Source: Gymnopus androsaceus JB14
Taxonomy: Eukaryota; Basidiomycota; Agaricomycetes; Agaricales; Omphalotaceae
NCBI GenBank assembly: GCA_009733575.1
Contig: ML769387.1
Location: forward strand, 532,989-596,988
DNA length: 64,000 nt
Direction of reading: 5' to 3'
A model generated the notes under the pieces. The model did not search any database. It was not told where the DNA came from and worked only from the letters and a program-made list of their open reading frames with translations. The position numbers and the translations under genes are program-made. Below are positions 48,897 through 63,221 of the stretch, piece by piece (position 1 is the stretch's first letter; the number at the start of each line of letters is the position of its first letter).

Positions 48897-50077
48897 TCAA
48901 CTCGCCTTGCTGGGGTACCACATACTCCTCACAACATCCGCCCATTCCGATACTGCAGCCGTTAACTTGTTAAACCTAGTATGTAAATCCTTCTCCGCAT
49001 CGTTCCCCAAGAGAAGTGACGCTCCTGGCTCAGGCCACTTTTTCCCCTCCGCAACACCCTCGCCTCTCACTACATCAACAAGCGCTTCCATTGCCTTTGC
49101 TGGATCTCCAGGCTCATTACCGGGTATCGTACCGAACCTCTGAGCGGAGGTTGCTCGGAGTTCATCGTAGTCTGAGCTAGCGTTGTCCTGATGAAAGGGA
49201 CTGATAGAGTAGATATCTGTGCGAAATGCGCCTGGGGCAAGAAGCAGTACCCGGATGCCCAGATGAGCGACCTCTGCTGCGAGAGCTTCTGTCATGGCTA
49301 GGGGGAAAATCTGTATTCACGTCTGTATGATAGAGCAGAAGTCAAAATCCCTACCATGCATGGCAGCCTTTGATGCGGCGTAATGTCCTGCAAATAAAGA
49401 ATTAATTGAGTAGAGCTATGAGAGGCTTGTGTACTAGTACCTACCTAAACCCGGCGTTTCGGCTTTCCAGATGGATCGACTACCTAAAACGACGATTGTT
49501 CCACTTTTTCTCGACCGCATATGAGGTAGCACGGCTTTGATAACCTCTACAGGCCCAAATAGGTTCGTCTCGAACTGACGACGCATTGCCGACGTCCTTT
49601 AAATTGAGACTAGATCAGCATCACGGATGAAGGTGGTTTGAATCAGCGTTCCGACCCTTACCCAGTCTCTTCTACGAGTCCCAGTTCTCCATTCCCAGCG
49701 TTATTCACTGTAACGTCGATTCTGCCCCAGAAGGCTACCACTTTGTTTACAGTATCCTTCACGATGCTTGGATCAGAGGTGATGTCGAGTTGCAAAACCT
49801 TCAAATTCTCCGAACGACCATGTTTCTCAAAGAGTTTGTCTAGTTTTTCCTGGGATCAAACCTTCAAATTCTCCGAACAACCATGTTTTTCAAAGGGTTT
49901 GTCTACCTGGGATCGGCCCGTGGCGACCACAAGATCACCTCGAGCAAGTGCGCTGGAGACGAGATGTGCCCCGAATCCTTTTGTAGACGTTGTACCTAAG
50001 TATAATCAGCTGGAGATCATCTAAGGCTAGAAGCGCGTTTACACACCTGTGATAAACCATACCAGCTGAGAACTCAT
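48897..50077 (-). CDS. Short-chain dehydrogenase/reductase
   Basis: NAD(P)-dependent oxidoreductase of the classical SDR family. It starts MSSQLVWFITG, then after an intron TTSTKGFGAHLVSSALARGD (TGxxxGxG cofactor loop) and VVATGRSQ. After the unusual intron at 49850-49906 comes EKLDKLFEKHGRSENLKVLQLDITS, then VNNAGNGELGLVEE, a catalytic-region VVLGSRS and the YxxxK motif in GHYAASKAAM. The C-terminal exon runs LAMTEALAAEVAHLGIRVLLLAPGAFRTDIY to WYPSKAS. Five or six exons. The substrate cannot be predicted. The intron at 49850-49906 is itself a mutated copy of the exon beside it. Confidence 0.85.
49799..49914 (-). repeat. Tandem duplication that forms an intron
   Basis: On the minus strand GATCCCAGG, then (AAAAAC)TAGACAAAC, TTTGA(A/G)AAACATGGT and GTTCGGAGAATTTGAAGGTTT occur twice in a row. 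The downstream copy is coding (KLFEKHGRSENLKV). The upstream copy lacks the 6 bases AAAAAC, which turns CAGGAAAAAC into the donor CAG|GTAGAC; the duplicated GATCCCAG supplies the acceptor. The upstream copy ends in an in-frame TGA, so it must be removed for the enzyme to be made. Confidence 0.85.
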
Positions 50078-50362
50078 GGCTAGACGTTACTTTTGAGAGA
50101 TTTTAAAGGTGAGTACTTGAGTCTTAGTGAAAGCGGGACAATCTGTGAAGTTGACACTCTCGGCCTCCTTGTGCTCCGACCCCGGTCAAGGGAACATATC
50201 TTTGTCATTGCGAGTGGATATCAGTACATGCTACTAATGATAAGATCAATACTACTACTACTGATAAGATCAATGCTACATCGCAAACCATAGCCACTGC
50301 AGCGATCCTCAACGTATCTAAAGCCAAGTAAACAACCGGCAAAAACTATTCGGAGCACCTTG

Positions 50363-51327
50363 CTAACGAGCCCACACCGGCTTTCCATCGCGCATTCCAA
50401 CTCCTGGCTGAAGTTCGTTCGCATTCCTCAAGGGTAAATCTCTCCAAGGACTACCCGCCGTCGTGAAAGCAAGGGCATTCAGCATGACATTATAGCAATT
50501 GTTGAGCAAAGGCCACAGCATAGGCTCTACTATATGCATCTCCATTGCAGTTTCCGCGAGCATAGTGATTTTCACGATGTACTCGACGAGCGTATGGTAT
50601 GGACACCCTGCGCGATGAGGTATCCAAGGGATTCTGCATACTGCTCGTCTGATAAATCGACGGTAGGCTCCCCACAGGGCCCCTTTATGGTGTACATGGG
50701 TAGGCATTGCCGGACTATAAAGTGTTGACAGCGAGTGTAGAGGTAGGTTAGGAGAACTCCGAGCGTGTCTGGGAACGTGAGCTGTATTTGTTTAACTCTG
50801 AGTGCGACTTCCTTAGGCCCAGGAGGAAGAGCCGGGTTAATCTTTTCGTGGTCCATAGGAGAACGCTCAAGGCCAATCCTAAGTTTGGGACAAAACATGC
50901 CTAGGATGGAAGCGTGTACTGGGTATAGCAGCATATGCCATGGGTTGTTGGACGAAGACACAACGAGAATATGAGTTGGATGATATTTGGCCTCGAGGTC
51001 ATGAATTATTATGTTGATATCGGTGGAAGAATATTTTCCTTCTTCAGTCAATCGAGGACACTCGTTACGAGGAGATATGGAGGTCATAAGCAGCGTCCGT
51101 AACATTCTGAAGAAATAGAGAGGTGTAAGACGACTGTACGGTTACGATAGCAGGTGGCTTGCAACTCACCGGGGGCTACCTAATGCCTGTCCCATGCAGT
51201 CTTGAATGAAAATTAGTCTCCCCGTCCCTTCAAATGGTGGAGACGAAAGCTCAATAGGAAAAGAAACCGTTGGATTAGAACCAGTGCCAGGGAAATCAAC
51301 AATGAACGGACATTGGGTAGATTTCAT
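50363..51327 (-). CDS. BTB/POZ-like protein
   Basis: The first exon starts MKSTQCPFIVDFPGTGSNPT and ends QALGSPR at a GTGAGT donor; the second continues MLRTLLMTSIS. The stretch HPTHILVVSSSNNPW...VHASILGMFCPKL...IQLTFPDTLGVLLTYLYTRC fits a BTB fold (a VHxSIL helix and a LLxYLYT helix). Basidiomycete genomes have many such proteins with unknown partners, perhaps Cul3 adaptors. A C-terminal block (LVEYIVKITMLAETAMEMHIV ... GMRDGKPVWAR) lies one base out of frame after GVHTIRS near 50585, so either an intron was missed or the gene is shifted. Confidence 0.55.
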
Positions 51328-51431
51328 CACGATGTAGATGTCGAGACCTTCCGAAGAGAACGAGGAAGAACTAGGAGGAGAGGAGGGGAGTGGTCAAGAA
51401 CGGAATTGAGAGAGGCATAGTCAAAGAACGT

Positions 51432-51894
51432 TTATATCTTGAGAACAAGCCAAAGGTCCTGCGAGAAAGTATACCAATTGTCCGCCCAGAGAGGAAATAA
51501 GAGGTCCAAGCCACGAACGAGATCCCAGTCATCTTCAGTCATTTCGCACACCGTTTTGCAGCCTTGTTCTTCTGAATGGAGATAATGGACAACAATCTGC
51601 ACTAGCACCTGCACTCAACTAGCCCATTGTTTATGTTGCTTGGACCGTTGCACGACATGAAAGACGTGGCATACGCGTGAAGCAGGCGATGATGTCTTTA
51701 CTCCGCTGCATCATATTGCGGTTGGTTATCTATGGGAATAGTGAAGATCCAACCAAGGTTTTCACCTTTGACGACTCGACCGGAGACGAATCACGAATGG
51801 CAGTAACCAGAGGAACTACGAAGTCATCCAAATTGGAACCGAGCAATGACAATTGATGATCGATGAAGCATCGGAATCCAGTCTCTGAAGACAT
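51432..51894 (-). CDS. Possible small hypothetical gene
   Basis: A 5' block MSSETGFRCFIDHQLSLLGS begins at 51894. A second block, LVQIVVHYLHSEEQGCKTVC and EDDWDLVRGLDLLFPLWADN, ends at 51432. They would need one or two introns between 51760 and 51610 that I cannot place with confidence. No family recognised. Confidence 0.3.
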
Positions 51895-52579
51895 TCTTTC
51901 GTTCTTTGTACCAAAAATATTCTATGGCATCGTGATGGCGACTCCTTTATGAGTTGATTATGTCCGGGTCCAAGAAGTGCTGAACATAAAGACGATTGTG
52001 GTAGACACGCTGCCTACCCGGTGTGTTGAGTACTCGAGCAAGATTGCAGACGATAGGATCATTTCGAAAAGAAGTCTTGGTCTTTTTACTGCGCATGATG
52101 ATGGTTAAGAACGAAGGTCAAAGCTGTATCTCTGAGGCGTTTACCTGCCAAACCAACACACTACACACTGCAGCCGTATACGTTCGTTCATGAAGAACCG
52201 CATCGTTCTCAAGTTTTTTCTTACTCGACACTCTTCGACGCTCATGAGAGCGATTAATTCAAGCAGCAATTGTATCATCTCTGTTCCTTCACAAAAGTAA
52301 CATAAAGGAACGACCACACCAAAACCCCCTACCAAAAGGACATCAACACGTACAACCCTAAAGTAGCAAATGCAAACGACCCAGGGGAACGACAGAGGCC
52401 CAGATGAACAACAAAGCGCAAGTACACAAACAAGACGGCATGGGGTGGGTAATTTTCAACGTATGGTAAAACGAATGGACAGACGGATACATTCAACTCG
52501 ACAAACGTATCCATCCAAGAGCGACAAGACCTACGACCTAGCATCATACACGACACCTCGAATAAACGCAGTTAAGCGC
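51895..52579. other. Intergenic, PAB1 3' side
   Basis: The part from about 52395 to 52579 is the PAB1 3' UTR, recognisable because it is repeated in the copy at 30084-30255. The rest has no supported gene. Confidence 0.5.
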
Positions 52580-54997
<2,418 letters not shown>

Positions 54998-55726
54998 TGT
55001 TATCTGAGTTTTTAAGGTGAGGTGGGATGTGCGGAAATTTGGGATTTTTTCGGAAATTTGGTTAGGTCGTTACTGCTTTATGAACTTTTTCTTCGACTAA
55101 AGGGCTTTGGATTGAATGAACGTGGATTTGGGACTGGATAACAAGACTCACACAGGATAGCAACCACTGGGATATAAAAAGGGTTTTTATATGATTTTTA
55201 AGAAGCTTTTTAACTAGGAAAACCGAAGAAATCAGTAAGCAAATTGTGATACAAAGCGCAGAACATACCTTTATGATGATGGTGGATGAAGAAACCAGCG
55301 CAATTTTCGGCACTGGTAAAGATAGTTTACGTAAAGTTTCCCAGGCGCCACAATAGCAGCAGTGCCCAAAGTTCCGCGAAGTTCCGCTCATTGTTCAGGA
55401 CGGGCAAGTTAATATTGAGTTAATACAATCTCTCCTTTCGTCAAAGCTCGATGTATTCAAACAATCTTCTCCATGTCCATGAGTAGTTAGAGATAGTTTA
55501 GTATGCTATGACTGATGGAAATGAAAAAGCGTTCAAAGAAGATTTTAGTACAAGTCGCCAATAAAAAAAAAGGTATCGAATTAGCTACAAGTAATGGAAT
55601 AATGCATGGATATAACAGCGATGCCTATGGCAGGCTGTAAGAACGAATGAAGAATGCAAAGTACTACAAATGCAAGAAGTCGAAACAAGAAATGAGATAA
55701 CAAGTGTGTATTGAACGAAAAAAGAC
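54998..55726. other. Intergenic, PAB1 promoter side
   Basis: PAB1 upstream region. No gene supported. Runs of T/A (for example a poly-A stretch at 55562-55571) near the end of the next gene. Confidence 0.45.
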
Positions 55727-57350
55727 TTATTTCCTGATATTCGTGTACGCTGAGATGAAAAGGATGATATGAGCTTCATCAAGGGAGAAAAAAATGATAT
55801 TCTCACCTGGAGGAAGTTCAATAGTCTCAGGCTCTTCCTCTTTTGTTGTTGAAGCAGCGCCTGCGTCATCGTGCTGTACAATATTTACCGGGCGAAGTGT
55901 TCGCGGAACCGCACTCTTCCTCGCAGACGACGAAGTGGCATCATGGGTGCTGGCGCTACTCGTCGGCCTTTCACTGCTACTGCTGAATGGTGCAGCAGAG
56001 CTTCCCGACTCGTCACCCGAAGTGGGATCAGGGACAATGAACGGATCCGGTTGGTAGTATTCTGGTAGTTGAGCAGGCCGATTAGGACGTTCATCGCCTT
56101 CGTCTGCTTGGAGCAGATCCACGGGTTTCTCGTTATTTTTGGCGTTTTGCCTTGTGCGACGACGGATAAAGTATAAAAGTAGGAGGAGAGCGAGAAGGCC
56201 TGAAGAATCAATGTGAGCGAGGGAAGAACTTGAAGGAGGAAACGATTTGCTTACCTACAACGCCACCAACTACGCCGCCAACTATCGCGCCGACGTTGGT
56301 ACCACCACTCGAGGACGAGCTTCCTGTAGAGGCCCCTGAAGTGCTCGTGGGATAAGATCCACCTGCTGGACTTCCAGCTGTCGAACTTGGACTGGTGGAG
56401 TTTAAGCAAGAATTGTCGTTTTGTAAGTTCTGGGACACTGTCACACTAGAACTGCCTCCAGTTCCATTTCCTCGATTGTCGTTTCCTACAATGTTGAGTA
56501 TGGTTCCCTCGCGGATGTTGGGTGTCCAGGAGAAACCAGTTCCGGTACCATCAGTGGTGGTATTGATACCGACTTCAGGAATAATGAAGGAATCTCCACC
56601 GGGAATTATACCAAAGAAGGTAGGTGTTCTGGTTAAGGAGAAATGAGTCGAAAAGGAGGACGAGGATAACGACTAGAACGTACCCGGTTACATTGGACGG
56701 ATTCCAAAATATTCTAGCCGGGGTACACTGGACAATTGCTTGATTCTCGATGCTGAGAAACCAGTCTATCAAAAAAAAAAAAGAGGTTCAGACGGTCAAC
56801 TCTGCCATGCTTGATGGTATCTCATTCACCCGGAGTAACAGATTGGCTGGCATCTATACAACTACTATCGGATGAGGTTTCGACTTCTGCTTCGGCACTA
56901 GTGCCTCCACTCCCGAATCCTGTTGCATCACTGACCTAATGATTCGTGGCATCATAAGCCAATTCTGAATCCGTCTTCAAGAAACTCACCACTGCGACGA
57001 ACTGGCTGTTTTCTGGATAGTTTATCGGGAAGCTAATTGAACTCGTTGAAAATTCCTTACATATTGAAAGAGGGTAAAAAATCTGGTGCCAAACTCTAAA
57101 AAAGTTGATTACTTACTTTACTGATGATTCTTCGAACTTCCGTTCCATTGCTAAATGGCGTCGAGCCTGAAGGAATAATGAGAACATTAAAAGGGGGTGT
57201 GCCGCCGCCAGAAATAGCAATGGAGAGGTTTGAGCATTGGGTTGGGGTACTTTGGAAGCTCCAAGTGTACGCAAGAGCACCAAAGGGAAGCAAATCAAGC
57301 AGCAAGAGCACTTTCAATGCTAAACGTGCTATTTCGGTCATATCTCTCAA
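55727..57350 (-). CDS. Secreted/membrane-anchored mucin-like protein
   Basis: Signal peptide MRDMTEIARLALKVLLLLDLLPFGALA (a start at MTEIA is possible). The extracellular part reads YTWSFQSTPTQCSNLSIAISGGGTPPFNV, a form very common in basidiomycete membrane proteins, then FPINYPENSQFVAVVSDATGFG, SWTPNIREGTILNIVGN and Ser/Gly-rich GASTGSSSSSGGTNVG. The membrane helix GAIVGGVVGGVVG|LLALLLLLYFIRRR spans an intron. The cytoplasmic tail (LPEYYQPDPFIVPDP..., IELPPAYTNIRK) is Ser/Pro-rich. Several N-glycosylation sites are visible (NGT, NVT, NTT). The function is unknown; a cell-surface sensor or wall-linked protein is a reasonable guess. Confidence 0.8.
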
Positions 57351-57591
57351 TGAAGAGAGGTTGGGGAAAGAAATGAGCGGTGGTGGTGGTTGGAGTTCAA
57401 GGACGTATCTCCACAGTTTACCACAATCGAATGTATGTCATGTTCTCACATGGCAGATGGTGACCGCATTTTTTTTGGAGGGCATCACTAGCCGACTGGT
57501 TTGGCGAGTAATCATAATTGTATAGTTATAAAATTACGAGTCGAGTATCTTATAATCGTCCAACATACAGATCAAGTACATGTAACAACGC

Positions 57592-58909
57592 TCATCCTCG
57601 CGTAAAGTAAGCTTTCGCACCATGAGATGCCAACTCCGTTTTAGCCTACATGAAAGGAATGCATGTTAGGGCCCAGAGCACCTGACAGCGTGAATCCAAC
57701 TTACTTTTTCCAGGTTGTGGCCCGCGACAGTATGGTGAGCATAAATCTTCAGGAGGTTAATGAAAGTCGGCGCAACAAGCTATTGAAGGAGCTTACTTGT
57801 CGATAGTAAAACGCGTTACCCAGCCCCTGTAGAATCCAGCCAATAGTAGCTAGGAGACCGAGGATAGCAGCGACCCAATGCTGATTAGAGAACATCTGAA
57901 TCGTTTGGATGAGACCCGCTGATCCGGTGCTAAAGAGAAAGGGACGCCGAGGTAAGTCAATAGATTGCCTCGGACAAACGTTAGTGTTGCATACCTAGGG
58001 ACACCGATAATCCTAGAAGAACATCAAAGTTAGTTTGGAAGAGGAGGATCGTAATGCTTATAATGAGCTCACATGTACACGCTGAAGAGTAGATGGAAGC
58101 CACAGAAGAAGAAGTAAAAGTCTTCGAGAACACGATAAACGAACGTTCGGTTTCGCGAGGAAAGGAACCTTACAGTAATACAGAGCTTGCTCCTAACAGT
58201 CAACGCAAATGAGACAGCTGAAGGGTTAACGTGTGTTGAGCATGGCATACCTTCATGTAACCGTTGTAAATGGGTCTAGAGAAACAGGATTAGCGCGGGA
58301 TGATGAAGCTCTGAATGACACTTGCCGGTACCACAAGAGGAAGGAGGTGAGTGGGATGATAAAAAGGTAGCTATAAAGTGCGGGCATCAGTGGGAATTAT
58401 TCGGATGGAAAAGTAGCATGGAACATACCCTATAGATGCGCCCACATCTCTTCCACCATCCAGAGATCCAGCTATGAGAATAAAGATACAGGCAATCATG
58501 TTGAGAATGAGGGTTCCAAGGAGGACAAGCCAGAGTTGGTAGAGCCGAGTTATCAGAGGTCGTGAAGCTTCTGGTATTTCTACCGAAATGTCGTGATAAA
58601 TGAGGGGAAAGACTGCGGAGAATCAGACTTGGAACGAAGAAGAAAAAAATAACATACAGAATGGCCAGTTATTCTTTCCATGGTGTTTGAGTTGTTCTGC
58701 TCTTTCAGAAAGTTCCCTTTCGCGGCGTTCAAGATCTGCTTCCCGCTGGCGAATAGCTTCGAGTCTTCCAGCATCTGCCTGCGATGGTGCGGGGTCATCG
58801 AAAGGATTCGCATCCAAGGAATGACTGGAAGCAAAGGGATTCTCGCTGTAGCCTTGGATTATATGGTTAGTCTGGAGCATTTTTTACAGATAAATAACTT
58901 ACTACTCAT
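57592..58909 (-). CDS. Secretory carrier-associated membrane protein (SCAMP)
   Basis: Tetraspan protein of post-Golgi and endosomal vesicles. A seven-base first coding exon (ATGAGTA) is followed after an intron by YSENPFASSHSLDANPFDDP with NPF endocytic motifs. A coiled coil follows (RLEAIRQREADLERRERELSERAEQL), then the conserved NNWPF and FPLIYHDISVEIP before helix 1. Helices and the SCAMP core follow: LWLVLLGTLILNMIACIFIL, YRPIYNGYMK, FYFFFCGFHLLFSVYMIIGVP and GLIQTIQMFSNQHWVAAILGL. The end is HNLEKAKTELASHGAKAYFTRG. About nine exons, all consistent. Divergent from the barrel protein, 290 bp apart. Confidence 0.9.
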
Positions 58910-59199
58910 CGTTCAAGCGTTCAAAGTCGTCAAGGGCAAGTTTTAATTGTGGAATGTCCACGGAGCACAGCACGGGCGTGACTGAATCCGGAGTTGAGCC
59001 GACTTAGTCGGACTTTCGGCTTGTCCGTAAGTACAAAAGGGGAAAGCCGAAAAGGGTAACACTACTTCGACGTTCCTTCATCTTGGACTTCTTGAATTCT
59101 GTCGCGATTAAGCGTATAGGGCCGCTCGTTTCTCTTTAAAAGGACCACTAAACCATCCTTCAAATCACAATCTTTTCCAACCGTCTTTACACGCACAAG

Positions 59200-60500
59200 A
59201 TGTACGCTCGAGCTCTCGCCGTCCTTCTTTCTGCTGCTGTAGTTGCTCCTGCTGCTGGATACATTGTCCCCCGTAAAGCAACTCCGTCTTCTTATGCTAC
59301 TGGCTATCTTGAGCCCTATCAGCAGTATCATACTAGATATCTTGCGATAGGTTGCGAGAACATCACCATCATAAGGGTGCTTTCTTCAGCGCGTGTTGCC
59401 ACCCGTTGCTCGTAAGTATCTTGGTTTAAGACGTGTTTTACAATTCTAACATGCTTTCCAACAAAGGCGATCGAAAATCTCGAGACTGCACGTCCATCTT
59501 ACTGCATTCCCTCGACTTCGGCTTCCTCGTCCGCTAGTGCTGCAGAGCCAACATCCACAGTCACGACTCCTGCTGATGGAGACCACCACGATGACGATGA
59601 TAGCGATAGCGACTGTGATGACTCGGACAGTGACTCCTCTTCCGAGTCGACATTCACTTCTCAACCTAGAGTGAATCGACTACGCCCACTCCCACTCCCA
59701 CTCACTCGGACAATGACTCGCGTACTTCCTCTTCCGATTCGTCATTCACTCCCCAACCTACAACTGAATCTACTACGCCCACTCCCACTCCACTCCCACT
59801 CACTCAATCGAGACCGAGGTTGCTGCTACAACTTCCACTACTACTAGCGCACAGGCAGATCCCACTCATGGATTTGTCGACAATGCCGCTTCAGAATCCT
59901 CCGCGGTCTTTACAGGCGGACAGTAAGCCCTAAAGCCTAGCAGAAAGTTGGCCTGGTTACTAACGCCGCATAATTTTCTCTAGAGCCACGTACTTCTACC
60001 AGAACGGCGTCGCTGGTGCTTGTGGTAATGTACGTATTCACTTGACGTAAACTCTTCTCGCGTCCTTTGACTGACATGGGCCATGGCGAATAGGTTCACT
60101 CGGACTATGACTGGATTGTTGCTATTGGTACAGTTGTTTATTTGGCCTAGGCATGATTCAGTACTAACGTTAACTTTCAGACGAGCAAAGGTACGGAAAC
60201 TCTGGAGCTGTTTCCCAGTATTGTGGAAAAACTGTAACTATCACTGGGAACGGAGTGGTAAGTCAACAGAGTTATCTCTAAACTGTACCTTTGTTGACCT
60301 TTTTCCAGACCAAGCAAGCTATGGTCGCAGACGATTGCCCTACCTGCAGCGGTGCGAATTCCCTTGACATGTCTCTCGGGCTTTTCGAACAGTTCGCCTC
60401 CCTAGACGAGGGAGTATTCCCCAGTATGAGCTCTCTTTGCCTATATTATATCTGCTAACATGCTCGTTACGTTCTAGTCTCTTGGTCGTTCGTCAATTGA
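59200..60500 (+). CDS. Secreted RlpA-like double-psi beta-barrel protein
   Basis: The start is MYARALAVLLSAAVVAPAAGYIVPRK, a signal peptide. A Ser/Asp/Thr/Pro-rich linker follows (DGDHHDDDDSDSDCDDSDSD, TPTPTPTH). The C-terminal exons encode a barrel of the RlpA/expansin/Barwin type: QATYFYQNGVAGACGN, VHSDYDWIVAID, EQRYGNSGAVSQYCGKTVTIT, TKQAMVADDCPTCSGANSLDMS and ISWSFVN. The conserved Cys and Asp of these fungal proteins are present. The first 400 bp carry about three one-base shifts (near 59355, 59670 and 59790): the preceding and following readings both match the family. These may be sequence errors in a repeat, or the N-terminus may be decaying. Confidence 0.75.
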
Positions 60501-61432
60501 ACGGCTTCTCCTTCAAAGCTCTTGACGAGCAAGCTAGTGTTTTCTTTTTCGCTCTCGGGGGCCAGTCAATGGCCAGCAACGACCACGCGGCATAACATGC
60601 ACGAGACTAATGCTTATGAATTCGAGATTTCTTCACGACTCTCCTGTTGTCACTGGTGATCCGCCTATCCATACCCTTATGTCGTTGTATCTGTCCTCCC
60701 CCACCACACCGCATTCAGTCGGTATTGTATCACTTTTGTCCTTGTGTTTCTTGTCGCATTACCCTTTCTGCAATTATCTCGCTGTCCACATATTGTTATC
60801 GCTTTTTCTGTATTTATGTTTACACGTTCTTAGGCTTGTCTTGAGCTGTATAGATCTTTCCCCCCCTCCGATTCGTTTTCAACTTTCGTTTGTGCCTTGG
60901 GTATTGACACGATCACTACACTTATGATAGTGAACTCGGCTTTTGGAATGTACATGTTGCATAGAATTCAGCTCTGTTTTGAGTGACGCTTGACCTACGT
61001 GAGGCTGTATGCGGCGCAAGCAGCTTGAATGGACTTTGAACGGACTTGTAATTTTCGCCTTGAAGCCGGTCCGCATCCAAGCCGCATCTTGGCTCTTGGC
61101 TCTTTCCACCTCTTCCGCTTCACTATTAGAATCTCGGGGCATTTTAGCAACCGCTGTTAATTACCTCTCTCGTGTTTGCGGCGTTTTCTACGACGTCGGG
61201 ATGGCTGCAACATCTGTTCAGAGGATATTTGTTGTGTGCGGTAATTAATGTCTTCGAAACAGGTACCAGCTCAGCCATATGTCGCGCAGCATGAGAAAAC
61301 TTGCGCGCAGGTTATGATACCGGTGTCAGATTCACATCCGTAGTATCATTTAACGGAATATATCTGACATTTCTTTAGCTCTGGTACCGGACATGTAACA
61401 CCACCCGAAAAAAAAGGCAGGCTACCATGGTC

Positions 61433-61518
61433 ATGTTCACGTACTTACCACTTAATGTGGTATCATTTGAACGAATATATCTGCCATCTTTAGCTCTACT
61501 GGACGCCCATATACCACC
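61433..61518. repeat. 86 bp perfect direct repeat, copy 1
   Basis: Identical to 63136-63221. It contains a small palindrome, TACCAC-TTAAT-GTGGTA. A diverged third copy lies at about 61330-61410 (TAGTATCATTTAACGGAATA). Confidence 0.9.
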
Positions 61519-63135
61519 CCGAAAGGGTATACTTAATTGCGCCGCTTGGACATTTAAAGTATGCCCACCTTCATGAATGCCTAATAATCCTACGTATGAC
61601 GCGCCTCTGTCGTGGTGAGCCTGCTTTTTTACGCTGTGGCTAAAAAGATAAATTAAGGCACGTGCCTAAAGTAATGTTGTTGCCAAATTTGGCTCGGTCA
61701 AAGCTGGTCTTAGCTCAATAAACTAGCGGAGAAAAATGATGTTGAAGACCAACTCTAGGAGATAAATTGCGGCTTGTCAATTGACCTGCTTGCTTGAGTT
61801 GAACAAGCCAAAACAAGCCAAAACAAGCCGGTCAATCAAAACTTTGTTAGTTACGATGGTGTTAGATATCGATAGTAGGAATGGTAAGGCGGAAGAAAGT
61901 GTGCGCAAGACCCAGCTTGATGATTGAGACGATTAAAAGGGCCGTCCAAAGCGCAGGGAATGCATATAGAGTGATTGGATTGTGTATCACTATGATGTTT
62001 TTCAGCCGAGCACTCCTAGTAGAGCATTCTGAGCTAATTCAATATGTAATTATGACCAAGTTTGAATTTATTGATCCCAGAACTCTTGTCATGGTCAAAA
62101 ACATAATCGGAAAAAAGTCTCTACACATCGTTACGATCGTGTAGTTGTCTGTTTATAAGAGACTAGGAAAAACAAGGGGCATCCGATCAACGATTTTCTA
62201 ATATCGTGTCCCAATGGTTTTGATGGAGCATGATGATGATCGCTCAATCAGGAAATCGTTTTTCCCATCAGCTACTAAAGTTATTCCGCTAGCTGCGCGG
62301 TGTGTATTGTTGGTGTATCGCGTTCGTTCTTGTGTCGCATGAGACTCTGGACTATCATTAAGGTATAAGAAACACTACCACTACAGTAAAGACATAGTGA
62401 AATAATAAGAAGCTATAAAGTTAAAGCTTCGAGAGCTTCGAGAGCAAGGTGAGAGCAAGAAGGGACAAGACTTCAGCATCTTGGCTCTCTATTGGCGCTC
62501 ACTTCCACGCATCAGATCCGCTCAAAATATTATATAGCCAAATCTCGAGGGCATGGAATATATACTTACGACGCCAAGACCTGCTGTAAGCTTGAATTCT
62601 AGTTATACGATCCTACACATCTCCGTCGGGTTTGTGTTCCGACTCGTTTTTATTGTTCAGTGGTACGACGCTTCGGGGGTACATAGCGGGAGCATACGCA
62701 CCATTTGTGTTCTAGAAGGATGTTATAATTGTTAGGTTGTTTCGTGCGGCGTTAGTCGTACTGCAGAAGTACTCGTCGTATCCAGCCGAGCGCGCTATCT
62801 CTCTCTTAGTCGCCCAGCTCAAAATTGTTACCTTTTGCATCAGCATATGTCGCGCAGCATGAGAAAAATCTTTCTGTCGCCACATGCGTTTCTTCCAACA
62901 GCATATTCTCTCTGTGCCGCATAGTTACAGATTTCACTGATGCTCCATCGCTGATATAGTAGGATTCATATTAAACCTTCTGAAGCAGGTGAAGATTCCA
63001 GTATGCGTGAACTTTTCGGATTTAAGAGCTTGCATGGTAGCCGATGGCAGTCTTTCGGAAAGTTATCAGCTACCATTACCGAAAAAATAAAGGCCGAAGG
63101 AGATAATCTCCCTTTCATTCCAGTGGGATCTCCCG

Positions 63136-63221
63136 ATGTTCACGTACTTACCACTTAATGTGGTATCATTTGAACGAATATATCTGCCATCTTTAGCTCT
63201 ACTGGACGCCCATATACCACC
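63136..63221. repeat. 86 bp perfect direct repeat, copy 2
   Basis: Identical to 61433-61518. Flanking pairs follow the same order: CATATGTCGCGCAGCATGAG at about 61278 and 62845, and CTTTTTTACGCTGTGGCTAAA at about 61624 and 63470. The two blocks therefore look like a duplicated unit with different internal lengths. Confidence 0.9.

Noticed and set aside
61881..62144. 87-codon plus-strand frame
   Set aside because: Isolated in relic-repeat DNA, no family resemblance, no neighbouring exon.
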